32,357 bases of DNA from Spirochaetales bacterium (GCA_022788185.1 JALEVV010000067.1:1-32357), one strand, 5' to 3'. Positions 7,572 to 16,352 are shown, counted from the first letter of the stretch. Notes: a model not told the origin generated them from the letters alone. Translations and numbers: made by a program.

Positions 7572-9245
7572 TCATTCGTCATCTCTCCAGAAGAACTTTC
7601 CTTCCTCATCGTCCCTTGCCCGGCTCTTCTTTATCGTATCATAGCCGTAGGGCTTAACCTGCTTCTTCTCACGGGGCCTGTCTTCGCTGAAGCGGGGTCT
7701 GGAGTCACGCCTGTCGTCCCTGTCGAAGTGGGGGCGTGAATCACGTCTTTCATCCCTGTCATAGCGGGGTCTGGAGTCACGTCTCTCATCCCTGTCGAAG
7801 CGAGGTCTTGAATCACGTCTTTCATCCCTGTCAAAGCGGGGTCTTGAGTCACGTCTCTCATCCCTGTCGAAGCGAGGTCTTGAGTCACGTCTCTCATCCC
7901 TGTCGAAGCGGGGTCTTGAGTCACGTCTTTCATCCCTGTCGAAGCGGGGGCGTGAGTCACGTCTTTCATCCCTGTCATAGCGGGGCCTTGAATCACGCCT
8001 GTCGTCCCTGTCGAAGCGGGGGCGTGAGTCACGTCTTTCATCCCTGTCATAGCGTGGTCTTGAATCACGTCTCTCGTCCCTGTCATAGCGGGGCTTTGCG
8101 TCCCTGTCTCTCTGGAAACGTCTGTCCCCCTGACCTTCACGGCTTCTCTTATCATACGAACCGGATTTTCTGTCTCCGGCGTCCTTTCTTTCTGACGGGC
8201 TCTTTGCTTCCTCGTCCCTCTCCATTGAGAGAATGAGCCTCTCAAAATCTTCGTCCTTAACTTTTTCCACGTTCTTATCCCTTAAGCACTCCTGAGCATC
8301 CCTGACCTTTTCAAATAGATATACTCTCGAAATACCGTTCTTTCTGCGGCTGAATCCCAAAGGCAGGATTTCTGCCGTTATTTCTCTTACCTTATATATG
8401 CTTTTAAGCTTTTTCTTATCCAATGAGAAAGTAGCCAAATTGGTCGAAAAAATCAATATGCCTTTCTGTTTTAATAATTTATTGAGCAGTATGAACCACT
8501 CGTATGCGTCCTTTTTGATGTCAAAGGGTTTCTCCATCTTATGGGAGTTTGAAAATGAGGGAGGATCGAAGATAATGAGGTCCCACTTCTCACCTCTTTC
8601 CACCGCCTCATTAACGAATACCCTGGCATCCTGGGTTATGCATGGATATTTCTCCTCGCTCAGGAAACCGTTTGCCTTAAGATTCTCCCTGGCAAGGGCA
8701 GTATATGTGTTTGAAAGATCCACGCTGGTTACGCTTTCGGCACCGCCTGCGGCAGCATAAACACTGAAGGATCCTGTATATGAAAACAGATTAAGAACCC
8801 TCAGGCCGAAGCAGTTGTCCTTTACCATGAGACGGGTATTCACCTGGTCAGGGAAAAGTCCCGTGTCCACATGGGTCGTCAGGTCACAGCGGAAGACAAG
8901 GGAATTTTCCCTGACATTCACGATAACGGGCTCTTCAGCCATCAGTCCATGCTGTTCGCCCTCTTCCCTCTTCTTTCGCTCCTGGAAGATTATCCTGCTG
9001 CTCTCGATGTACACCATCCTTGATACGATGTCCCTTATTACTGCCTTATCATCCTCTGAAAGCTCATCACCGTAATTAACTATCCTGGCATACTTACCGT
9101 AGAGCTCGACAGTAACCTGCAGTTCCTCCAGATTCCTGTCATAAATCCTTGAGACCTCACTGTCACTCTGGTTCATCCAGCGATGGGCCTCCAGCGCACC
9201 GTTCTTTAAGAGGCGCGCAAAATCTTTTTTCACATATTCTTCCAT
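7572..9245 (-). CDS. RlmK-like 23S rRNA methyltransferase with repetitive Arg/Asp tail
   Basis: This 557-residue protein resembles the C-terminal RlmK half of E. coli RlmKL, which makes m7G2069 in 23S rRNA from S-adenosylmethionine. Like RlmK it has RIYDRNLEELQV, a FQERKK block, HVDTGLFPDQ (125-134), LNLFSYTGSFSVYAA (151-165), a conserved acid in SVDLS, and the catalytic loop DPPSFSNS (227-234). The THUMP/RlmL half is absent. Residues about 340-557 are a charged, probably disordered tail with eleven near-identical 12-residue units (388-519). Translation from ATG 9245 fits the RlmK start. An earlier in-frame ATG at 9284 exists, but it has no ribosome binding site and would overlap the divergent gene. 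RlmI is the other family to compare; RlmK fits better. Confidence 0.87.
   Translation of the reverse strand: MEEYVKKDFARLLKNGALEAHRWMNQSDSEVSRIYDRNLEELQVTVELYGKYARIVNYGDELSEDDKAVIRDIVSRMVYIESSRIIFQERKKREEGEQHGLMAEEPVIVNVRENSLVFRCDLTTHVDTGLFPDQVNTRLMVKDNCFGLRVLNLFSYTGSFSVYAAAGGAESVTSVDLSNTYTALARENLKANGFLSEEKYPCITQDARVFVNEAVERGEKWDLIIFDPPSFSNSHKMEKPFDIKKDAYEWFILLNKLLKQKGILIFSTNLATFSLDKKKLKSIYKVREITAEILPLGFSRRKNGISRVYLFEKVRDAQECLRDKNVEKVKDEDFERLILSMERDEEAKSPSERKDAGDRKSGSYDKRSREGQGDRRFQRDRDAKPRYDRDERRDSRPRYDRDERRDSRPRFDRDDRRDSRPRYDRDERRDSRPRFDRDERRDSRPRFDRDERRDSRPRFDRDERRDSRPRFDRDERRDSRPRFDRDERRDSRPRYDRDERRDSRPHFDRDDRRDSRPRFSEDRPREKKQVKPYGYDTIKKSRARDDEEGKFFWRDDE
7689..8084 (-). repeat. Eleven tandem 36-bp coding repeats
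   Basis: Eleven contiguous 36-base units encode DRDERRDSRPR(F/Y), with E/D, Y/F and one R/H change. The units differ at synonymous sites (for example tcgtcc versus tcatcc, cgtctt versus cgtctc), so they are not a pure assembly artefact. The total is exactly 11 x 36 bases in frame. Confidence 0.95.
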
Positions 9246-9282
9246 ATTTTTGTTATGATATAATAAAATTTCACTTTGGAAC
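9246..9282. promoter_or_regulatory. Divergent promoter region, methyltransferase / 9283 gene
   Basis: Only 37 AT-rich bases separate the two starts. On the plus strand TATAAT (9259-9264), overlapping TATGAT, lies 18 bases before ATG 9283. On the minus strand TATCAT and CATAAC lie six to nine bases before ATG 9245. No good -35 boxes are seen. The two promoters must overlap. Confidence 0.45.
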
Positions 9283-9759
9283 ATGATAATGGAAAAAGAA
9301 GAGGCAGATTTTATTCAGGAGCGCGAGGCCAAGCTCGGTTATAAGATAAAGTGGAGAACTTTCTCCACCTGGTTCGGTTCGAACCGCGGCATACTGAGAG
9401 AGTACGGTGTCTTCCTCTGCTCCTTCTCGGACAGCCTCTATCTGGAGGATTTCGAAAGACTTCCGACCTTCCTTGGTTATCCCATCAACAGAAAGAACAG
9501 GGAAAAGTACGTAATGTACGACAGGATAATACACTCCAGGGACATAGTCAGCATCAGGAGGGTCAGGAAGAGTGATGCCGAGAAAACGATAAGGGCCAAA
9601 GGGACGATACCATTAAGTGAGGCATCGGGTATCACGCAGGTCTTTGCAAAAATGGTAACACAGGTTGAGCTCAAGGATGGAGAACTCCTCTATTTCGAGC
9701 TCATAAGCAATAAGGAATTCGTAAATACTTGTAAGGAGTTACAGAATGGGAGCATTTAA
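9283..9759 (+). CDS. Hypothetical protein, 158 residues
   Basis: No family is recognised. The protein is soluble and basic, without signal peptide or membrane segment, with the strand-rich pattern of a small domain (EKYVMYDRIIHSRDIVSIRRV, then a second half around ITQVFAKMVTQVEL). Either ATG 9283 or ATG 9289 may start it; both are poorly served by a ribosome binding site. The last 14 bases overlap the start of the phosphomannomutase/phosphoglucomutase gene, whose ribosome binding site (AAGGAG) lies inside this frame, so the two are translationally coupled. This may mean a role beside sugar-phosphate metabolism, but that is only context. Confidence 0.7.
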   Translation: MIMEKEEADFIQEREAKLGYKIKWRTFSTWFGSNRGILREYGVFLCSFSDSLYLEDFERLPTFLGYPINRKNREKYVMYDRIIHSRDIVSIRRVRKSDAEKTIRAKGTIPLSEASGITQVFAKMVTQVELKDGELLYFELISNKEFVNTCKELQNGSI

Positions 9760-11095
9760 AGCTTATGATATCCGCGGAGTCTGGAATGTGGATTTCAACT
9801 CGGAAACGGTATACAGGATAGGATATTTCCTTCCTTCCCTTCTCGGTGCAGACTTCGTCGCAGTCGGCAGGGACGTCAGGGTCAGCTCTGACACGATTCA
9901 TGATGAGCTTGTAAGGGGCATCACGGACAGCGGAGCAGATGTCTATGACCTCGGTCTTGCCACCACACCGATGGTTTACTTCGCAACCACCTTCCTCGAT
10001 GCCTCTGCATCGGTCCAGATAACGGCAAGTCATAACCCACCCGAGTACAACGGTCTTAAAATCAGCCGTAAGGGCGCACTTCCCGTCGGAGGCGAGACCG
10101 GGCTCAAGGACCTTGAGAAGCTTGTTCAGACCGGTGAGGTGAAGCCTGTCGCAAATAAGGGTAAGGTTCTCGATTATTCCTCAGTCAGGGACAGCTATGT
10201 GGAATTCCTCTCCAAGAGCGTAAGCGACATCTCAGACCTTAAGATCACGATGGATCTTTCCCACGGAATGGCCAATCTCGTGATAAAGGATGTTCTGAAA
10301 GAGTATCTTGGCAACATTAATTTCCTCTATGACCACTTTGACGGCACCTTCCCTGCCCATGAGCCCAATCCCCTTGAGGTAAAGAACTGCCATGACATCA
10401 TGGAAGCGGTAAAAGCCAACGGCTCCGACTGCGGCGTCATCTACGACGGGGATGCAGACCGTGTCATGTTCATCGATGAAAAGGGCCGCTTCATACAGCC
10501 CGACTATGTGACTGCAGTGCTCGGCCTCTATTACAGCAAAAAGGAGAAAGGCAACGTCCTTCAGGATATCAGGACCAGCCGTTCCACAACCGAATATCTG
10601 GAAAAGCTAGGATTCAGCGTCACGACCTGGAAGGTAGGACACGCCTTTGCAAAGCTTAAGATCAGGGAGATTAACGGAATCTTCGGCGGAGAACTTGCAG
10701 GCCACTACTACTTCAGGGACTTCGGCAACTGTGACTCCGGTGTTTACGCTTCCCTTCTCGTCCTCTCCGTCGTTGCCGACCTTAAGAGGAATGGAAGAAC
10801 ACTCTCATCCCTTATCGATGAGATCATCGTTTATTCAAACAGCGGTGAGACCAACTTCCGTCTTGACAGGAAGGATGAGGCAATTGCCGCCCTCTATGAC
10901 AGATACGTAACAAATGACAGTCCCAAACAGGTTCTGGACTTTGACGGATACAGAATTGAGTTTGATACCTGGTGGTTCAACGTGAGAAAGAGTAATACCG
11001 AACCTTATCTCAGGATAGTGCTTGAGGCAGAGAGTGAGGATGAGATGAAAGCTCATCTGAAAGACATTTCAGAGATAATAAACAGATTCGCATGA
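9746..11095 (+). CDS. Phosphomannomutase / phosphoglucomutase
   Basis: This 449-residue alpha-D-phosphohexomutase interconverts mannose or glucose 1- and 6-phosphates for surface polysaccharide and sugar-nucleotide supply. All four family loops are present: the phosphoserine loop TASHNP (Ser95), the magnesium loop DGDADR (234-239), the sugar loop GGELAGH (about 314-320) and the phosphate loop RKSNTEP near the C-terminus. Which of mannose or glucose is preferred cannot be decided from these loops; the start AFKAYDIRG is of ManB type. It is coupled to the upstream unknown gene and ends at a GC-rich terminator. Confidence 0.93.
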   Translation: MGAFKAYDIRGVWNVDFNSETVYRIGYFLPSLLGADFVAVGRDVRVSSDTIHDELVRGITDSGADVYDLGLATTPMVYFATTFLDASASVQITASHNPPEYNGLKISRKGALPVGGETGLKDLEKLVQTGEVKPVANKGKVLDYSSVRDSYVEFLSKSVSDISDLKITMDLSHGMANLVIKDVLKEYLGNINFLYDHFDGTFPAHEPNPLEVKNCHDIMEAVKANGSDCGVIYDGDADRVMFIDEKGRFIQPDYVTAVLGLYYSKKEKGNVLQDIRTSRSTTEYLEKLGFSVTTWKVGHAFAKLKIREINGIFGGELAGHYYFRDFGNCDSGVYASLLVLSVVADLKRNGRTLSSLIDEIIVYSNSGETNFRLDRKDEAIAALYDRYVTNDSPKQVLDFDGYRIEFDTWWFNVRKSNTEPYLRIVLEAESEDEMKAHLKDISEIINRFA

Positions 11096-11101
11096 TTTAT
11101 G

Positions 11102-11130
11102 AGGGGGCTAGATAGCCCCCTTAATTATAA
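11102..11130 (+). terminator. Terminator after the hexomutase gene
   Basis: The stem AGGGGGCT / AGCCCCCT with loop AGAT is followed by TTAATTATAAT. It sits between two convergent genes and may also serve the minus-strand permease gene. Confidence 0.75.
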
Positions 11131-12431
11131 TTACTTCAGATTCTTGGGAAGGATCAGGTTGAGGATAATGGCAACAAGTGCCGCGATTATCACAGGACTG
11201 GATCCGAATACCATAGTAACCCACTCAGGGAACTGTGCCAGAGATTCCTTTACAAGGCTTACGCCCATTCCCAGGGCTGCGGAGAGTCCGACTATCGAAG
11301 TATTGCGGTAGTTCATCTCCTCTGTTGCAACAAGCTTCATTCCGGTCATTGCAATTGATGCGAATACACTTACGGTTGCGCCGCCAAGCACGCACTGCGG
11401 AATTGTTGTAAGCAGTGCACTGAATTTGGGCATGAGCCCGGCACAGAGCAGGAATATGCCACAGAGGGACAGCACCCTGCGGTTGACTACCTTGGTAGTT
11501 GATACGATACCCACATTCTGGGAATAGGTTGCATTGGGAAGGCCCCCGAGGAGGGGTGATATGACGTTGGACACTCCGAAGGCTATGATGCCGCCCCTGA
11601 TCTCATCACCGGAGGGTTCCCTGGACATTCCGCCCATGGTAGTGGCACTGAGGTCTCCAATGGCCTGTACACTGTTTATCACGAAGAGTATCGATATCGT
11701 CACTATTGAAGAAATCTCAAACTTTATTCCGAAGGGCAGAACCTTAAGAGGTGCTATGACTGCTGCCCTTCCTATGGCTGAGAAATCGACCATGCCGAAG
11801 AAAAGTGACACTATATAGCCGCATATGATACCGATCAGGATGCTTGCGAGTTTAAGCATTCCCTTTCCATAGTGGTTGAGCAGTGTGACGATGACCAGGG
11901 TGAATATGGCGATGCCCCAGTTCTGAATAGAACCGAAATCAGGATTACCGCTTCCCCCTGCCATATAGGTTATGGCCGTCGGATAAAGGGCAGACCGATA
12001 GTGAATACGACTGTTCCAGTTATGAGAGGTGGAAAGAATCTTACGATCTTCTTTGAGAAGATACCGAAAATAATCGCTACAATGCCTCCTATAAGCTGGG
12101 CTCCGAAAACATAGGCAAGTCCGAAGCTCTCACAGATTCCCTTCATGCTTGAGAGGTAGGCGAAAGATACGCCTATGATGATGGGAAGTCTGGAGCCGCA
12201 GAATTTTGTCACACCGAAGAGCTGCAGCAGTGTCGATACCGCGGCAAGCACTAGGGATGACTGGATCAGCACGATGCTCATGCTCTCATCCAGACCTGCT
12301 GTCGCACTTATTATGATGGCAGGGGTGACACAGCCTACAATCATGGCCACTAAATGCTGGGCCGCTATGGGCACAGCCTTTTTAAGGGAAGGCATCTTCC
12401 CGTCAAGTTCGAATAACAATTTGTCGTCCAT
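11131..12431 (-). pseudogene. NCS2 xanthine/uracil permease, interrupted by a single frameshift
   Basis: Two adjacent minus-strand frames (12431-11970 and 11964-11131) together make one NCS2 purine/pyrimidine permease of about 433 residues, a normal length. The first ends FTIGLPFIRRP at a stop. If one base is added in or beside the GGG at 11988-11990, the reading continues as IGLPLYPTAITYMAGGSGNPDFGS, the usual family sequence. Family marks include NPDFGSIQNW and the QNVG...T..V..R block. The rest of the frame is intact, so this is either a very young mutation or a base-call error in a homopolymer. Neighbourhood with diaminopropionate ammonia-lyase suggests a purine cargo (urate or xanthine). 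No ribosome binding site precedes the ATG. Confidence 0.85.
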
Positions 12432-12489
12432 GTGTTCTATATTTGCATGGAAAATTCAGAAAATAAAAGTTTTTTTTGACTAATTTATA

Positions 12490-12560
12490 AAATTGTATTT
12501 ATTTTCTTGTGAAATACTCAAAATTTTGAGCTCAAATTATATGTATATAAAATACAATTT
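12490..12560. promoter_or_regulatory. Nested palindromes in the permease / ammonia-lyase control region
   Basis: AAATTGTATTT (12490-12500) is repeated inverted at 12550-12560. Near the midpoint lie two overlapping perfect palindromes, CTCAAAATTTTGAG (12517-12530) and TTTGAGCTCAAA (12525-12536). This is a plausible operator for the two divergent genes. The whole 12432-12683 spacer is very AT-rich, so chance palindromes are a concern for the outer arms more than for the inner pair. Confidence 0.5.
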
Positions 12561-12628
12561 ATGATTTCCGAAATTTTTTACTTAATTTTTAAGTATATTA
12601 TGAATTTATCAAAAAATTATTTATCATA

Positions 12629-12657
12629 TTGAACATTATCATCATATAGATTATATT
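12629..12657 (+). promoter_or_regulatory. Promoter of the diaminopropionate ammonia-lyase gene
   Basis: TTGAAC (12629-12634) and TATATT (12652-12657) are 17 bases apart. The start of transcription would be near 12664, about 20 bases before the ATG, leaving room for the AAGGAG ribosome binding site at 12669-12674. Confidence 0.65.
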
Positions 12658-12683
12658 AAGGCCGCATCAAGGAGACAAACATA

Positions 12684-13931
12684 ATGCAGGCAACACATCT
12701 TGATTTTGAGTACATCCTCAAAAGCTATGAAAAAAAGAACATCAAACCGGCTGACGAGCTATTCAATGTTGAAATAGCCAGGACAGCCAGAAATTTCCAC
12801 AGGCAGATTCCTACCTTCAGACAGACTCCGCTCTATCCCCTTCCCCACCTTGCTGACATGCTTGGTGTTGAGGGAATATTCGTTAAGGATGAATCCCAGC
12901 GTCTTGAGCTCAACAGTTTCAAGGTTATGGGCGGTTCATTCGCCATTTACAGATTCCTTCAGAAAAGACTGGGACTCTCAGACAGCCAGATGAGCTATAA
13001 ATATCTTCTCAGCAAGGAATGCCATGACAAACTCGGTACCATAACATTCGCTTCCGCAACCGATGGTAACCATGGTAAGGGCATTGCCTGGGCATCACGC
13101 ATGCTCGGACACAAGTGCAATATCTATGTCCATAAGGAAACCAGTGAAGCAAGAATCAATGCGATTAAGGCATTCGGTGCGAAAGTCACAGTAGTTGACG
13201 GCAACTACGATGATGCTGTAAGACAGGTGGCGATAGACGCTAAGGAAAACGGCTGGGAGATCATCAGTGATACCTCATGGCCCGGATATACCGAAGTTCC
13301 TACCTGGATCATGCAGGGGTATACAACAATGCTGCTTGAGGCTCAGGAACAGTTCTCAGGCATGGGATACTACAAACCCACTCACGTCTTCGTACAGGCA
13401 GGTGTAGGCGCTCTTGCGGCTTCCGTAATCGGATTCTATGCTTCCCTCTTCAAGGATGACATGCCTAAGTTTGTTGTGGTTGAGCCTGACAAGGCCGCTT
13501 GTATCTTTGAATCCGCAAAGATCAACGATGGAAAGCCCCACACCGTCACAGGTGATCTTGATACAATCATGGCTGGACTTGCATGCGGAGAGCCCTCTCC
13601 AATCGCCTGGACGGTCCTCAGAGAGCTTGTGGACGCATACATCTCAGTTCCCGACTATATTGCAGCCAGAGGCATGAGAATTCTCGCTACACCGCTTAAG
13701 GATGATCCCCTTGTAATCAGCGGTGAGTCAGGTGCCGTAACTATTGGAGCGCTTTACTCAATCCTCATGGAAAAGGATCTCTGCCCCGATCTAATTGAGC
13801 ACCTCGGCATCGACAAGCATAGCCAGATCCTCTTCATCAACACTGAAGGCAATACCGATCCCACTCACTTCAGACAGATCATCTGGGATGGCTGCGATCC
13901 TGTTCCAAGAGAGTACTGGACACAGCGCTGA
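12684..13931 (+). CDS. dpaL: Diaminopropionate ammonia-lyase (YgeX-like)
   Basis: This PLP enzyme splits 2,3-diaminopropionate to pyruvate and two ammonia in the cytosol. The 415 residues are close to E. coli YgeX (about 398). The PLP lysine is Lys80 in NSFKVMGG; the ATDGNHGKG loop (125-133) and DTSWPGYTEVPTWIMQGY (196 onward, with the Asp matching an E. coli active-site residue) are family signatures that separate it from threonine dehydratases. It has its own promoter and AAGGAG site, and is divergent from the NCS2 permease. In E. coli and gut purine degraders ygeX lies in purine-catabolism clusters, so a role in urate/xanthine breakdown is inferred. Confidence 0.93.
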   Translation: MQATHLDFEYILKSYEKKNIKPADELFNVEIARTARNFHRQIPTFRQTPLYPLPHLADMLGVEGIFVKDESQRLELNSFKVMGGSFAIYRFLQKRLGLSDSQMSYKYLLSKECHDKLGTITFASATDGNHGKGIAWASRMLGHKCNIYVHKETSEARINAIKAFGAKVTVVDGNYDDAVRQVAIDAKENGWEIISDTSWPGYTEVPTWIMQGYTTMLLEAQEQFSGMGYYKPTHVFVQAGVGALAASVIGFYASLFKDDMPKFVVVEPDKAACIFESAKINDGKPHTVTGDLDTIMAGLACGEPSPIAWTVLRELVDAYISVPDYIAARGMRILATPLKDDPLVISGESGAVTIGALYSILMEKDLCPDLIEHLGIDKHSQILFINTEGNTDPTHFRQIIWDGCDPVPREYWTQR

Positions 13932-13935
13932 TAAT

Positions 13936-14016
13936 AAAACTTAAGATAAGGACAGCACGGCAATTATCCGTGCTGTTATTTATTATTTTACGATTAATTA
14001 ATAAATCTTAAGTTTT
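13936..14016. terminator. Bidirectional terminator inside a 12-bp inverted repeat
   Basis: The stem ACAGCACGG / CCGTGCTGT (13952-13976, seven-base loop) ends dpaL with a TATTTATTATTTT tail. It is enclosed by a perfect 12-base inverted repeat, AAAACTTAAGAT (13936-13947) and its complement (14005-14016). The right arm covers the stop codon of the convergent lipoprotein gene. No other gene lies here. Confidence 0.7.
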
Positions 14017-15300
14017 AGGAATCAGGACAAACCCTCTGTCTCTGCCGCTATGATCAGAACTATCCTTTTTATACACAATTCTGATTTTATGAGATCCGGA
14101 AGAAATATTAGAAAATGTAACGTGTTCCCAGGTATTCTGATTTCCTCTAGTACTCATCTTTACCTGTGAGGATGAATCAATATCATAGACTTCAAGATAA
14201 TCATAATTTGATTCGGCATCACTCATTACCTTGAAGGTAAAATCTGAATATCCGGAAATAGTAATCTCCATTTCGGCACTTGACGAATGTTTATGATAAT
14301 TCGAATAAGATTCATATGCATCATATTGGGATGAATCATACACCACCGAATTATCAGTTATTGATCTCCACTGCCCTTTCAGATTAATACTAAGACTTTG
14401 GCCGAATGAAGCTACACCCGAGCCGATATAATCAGTTTTTGAAGCAACGGCTTTTACTGAACTATCAGCAGGAACAAGAACCCCATAACTTGATACACCG
14501 GAAAGCGAAGTATAATAGTGGGGATAATAAACAGGCGAACTATCATTTGGGACGCTCCCATCCGTAGTGTATCTGATAGTTGCACCAGATGTTGAACTTG
14601 TTATCTGAACTATCCGCTTAGAAGAATCTGAGCTGTAAATCCCCTTATCGGCTATTGACGGAGTATCAACGGAATTTATTATTGCAGCATCTGATTTATC
14701 TGTGTTTTTAATTCCGATTGCTTTAACAGTACTGCCCACATCAACCAGTACTCCATAGTAACTGCTTCCTGAAACCGATGAATAATATGATGGCTGATAC
14801 AATGTTGAATACATACCTGGCGTAGTTTGGTCAGTTGTATACCTTATGGTTGAATCCGAAGTAGCACAAGAAATTGAGATTATCCTTTTTCCCGGATTGC
14901 TGATATACAATCCTCTGTCAGTTATCACGGGCTTTGCGATAGATTCCTTCGTTTTAAGAGTGCAGACATCGGAGTCCCCACTTCCGGCACTAATTGCGAT
15001 CGCAGAAATAGAGTTTCCAGAACGGACCAGAATACCCAATTGATTATAGCCGTTCAGACTGTAATAGCTTGGAGAATACTCATGATAGTTGTCCAATGAA
15101 AACTCATCACCTATTGTGTAGTAGATTTTCGCATGTTCATTGTTCTCACATCTGATACTGACCAGATTGAAAATGCTGCTGTATTTCCCATGATCTGTAA
15201 TACTTATCTTCAGCTTACTTACTTCAGTAAAATAACAGCCGGTCAGCATAAGCACAGCAAACAGAAGTATAATTAAAGTGTTTAATCTTCTCATGATCAT
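14008..15300 (-). CDS. Lipoprotein with three chitobiase-type repeats and CUB-like C-terminus
   Basis: This 430-residue protein is a probable surface lipoprotein. A signal peptide ends in the lipobox LTGC (Cys22). Three repeats of about 85 residues follow, each with a core such as TIRYTTDGSVPNDSSP, matching the chitobiase/beta-hexosaminidase C-terminal-like domain, and each ending in a GVLV...VKAI strand. The last 120 residues (SDFTFKVMSDAESNYDYLEVYD, GSHKIRIVYKKD) look like a CUB-type jelly roll. No catalytic domain is present; the repeats probably space or bind glycans. It is last in a four-gene operon, five bases after the preceding stop. ATG 15294 is a possible better-spaced start. Confidence 0.82.
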   Translation of the reverse strand: MIMRRLNTLIILLFAVLMLTGCYFTEVSKLKISITDHGKYSSIFNLVSIRCENNEHAKIYYTIGDEFSLDNYHEYSPSYYSLNGYNQLGILVRSGNSISAIAISAGSGDSDVCTLKTKESIAKPVITDRGLYISNPGKRIISISCATSDSTIRYTTDQTTPGMYSTLYQPSYYSSVSGSSYYGVLVDVGSTVKAIGIKNTDKSDAAIINSVDTPSIADKGIYSSDSSKRIVQITSSTSGATIRYTTDGSVPNDSSPVYYPHYYTSLSGVSSYGVLVPADSSVKAVASKTDYIGSGVASFGQSLSINLKGQWRSITDNSVVYDSSQYDAYESYSNYHKHSSSAEMEITISGYSDFTFKVMSDAESNYDYLEVYDIDSSSQVKMSTRGNQNTWEHVTFSNISSGSHKIRIVYKKDSSDHSGRDRGFVLIPKT

Positions 15301-15305
15301 TATTC

Positions 15306-16340
15306 CTATAGTGTGAATACTTTTCCAACATACAGTGCAATGTTGTTGAATATCAGGTTATTGGTCAGGAACTTATAATTATTCATAGTATAATCCAGAC
15401 CGACTTCAAATCCGTTATTAAATTCATATACTGCACCCATGTTTATTACAGGTCTGACAGATGTATGCCTGACGATATAATCCAATCCCAACCCAAAATA
15501 GAATCTGAACTTGTTAAATCTGTAATCTATTGAGGTTATCAGTGTTGGATTGACAGTGAAATAGCATTTGAGTGATATGGACCAGGATGTACCGAATTCA
15601 AAGATATCCTTCATACCGGCTCCGACACCGATACCGAATCCACTGTTGCCACCATGTAGAATGGGTTCATGTATGACACCAATGCTAGGTAATACAAAGG
15701 CGTCAATCCTGAATTTTTTCTTATGATCAGAAACACTCTGCCCTGAAGATTCCTCCTCTTCCATTATGGACTGCTGACTGGATTCATAATCCAGTTCTAG
15801 ATCAAAGCTGCCATTATCTTGAAAGTTCTTTTCAATGGCAGCAGGCGGCAGAATATCAGTTTTCTCCTCTTGCTGGGTACCAGCATCATGATTTACTTCC
15901 GGCTTTTCTATTCCTGAGGGAGCTGGCACACCTGTTTTTCCTGTACTGAAGGATATTTGAACTTCAGTATTACTGTTTTTATCTGATTTATCAGCTGCAA
16001 CCTCTTTTATCTCTGCATGATTTACAACAACATCCTCAGTTGGTTTTGCTTCTTCAGGAACCGATTCTTCAATAGAAGGGATTACTATGCTGATTTCCGG
16101 TACTGAAGATGCATATTCCAGCTCGGATGTCTGATTCAGTGCTACCTCAGAAACAAAAACTGAATACGTATTAATTAAAGCTGAGATATCAACCTTGTTT
16201 TCTTCTTCTTCATCAATAACCTGTTCCGATACTTTTTCAGTATACAATGAAAGAAGTTCGTCAAATGTATTATTCGTAGCAGAAACCGATATATTGAAAA
16301 AAGTTAGAATTATTAGAATTGCAATTGTGGATTTCCTCAT
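15306..16340 (-). CDS. Signal-peptide protein with acidic linker and C-terminal beta-barrel
   Basis: The 344-residue product starts with a signal peptide (about 1-21, cut after SVSA). Residues about 25-205 are Glu/Ser/Val/Pro-rich and probably disordered. From about 208 on, alternating strands (VLPSIGVI, FGIGVGAGM, RFYFGLGLDYIV, FEVGLDYTMN, IALYVGKVFTL) describe a small outer-membrane barrel of about eight strands. The family is not recognised. A TAGGAGG ribosome binding site stands before the start. It lies 12 bases after the leucine-rich lipoprotein gene and 5 bases before the chitobiase-repeat lipoprotein, so it may be the membrane anchor or exit point for the three lipoproteins; that is inference. 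Confidence 0.75.
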   Translation of the reverse strand: MRKSTIAILIILTFFNISVSATNNTFDELLSLYTEKVSEQVIDEEEENKVDISALINTYSVFVSEVALNQTSELEYASSVPEISIVIPSIEESVPEEAKPTEDVVVNHAEIKEVAADKSDKNSNTEVQISFSTGKTGVPAPSGIEKPEVNHDAGTQQEEKTDILPPAAIEKNFQDNGSFDLELDYESSQQSIMEEEESSGQSVSDHKKKFRIDAFVLPSIGVIHEPILHGGNSGFGIGVGAGMKDIFEFGTSWSISLKCYFTVNPTLITSIDYRFNKFRFYFGLGLDYIVRHTSVRPVINMGAVYEFNNGFEVGLDYTMNNYKFLTNNLIFNNIALYVGKVFTL

Positions 16341-16352
16341 TTGAACCTCCTA

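Noticed and set aside
7689-8084. Regular 36-base repeats that resemble CRISPR repeat length
   Set aside because: The units are directly contiguous with no spacers and stay in frame within a methyltransferase gene; they code for DRDERRDSRPR(F/Y).
7736-8236. Plus-strand open frame with repeated His/Cys/Ser units
   Set aside because: It is the antisense reading of the Arg/Asp repeats.
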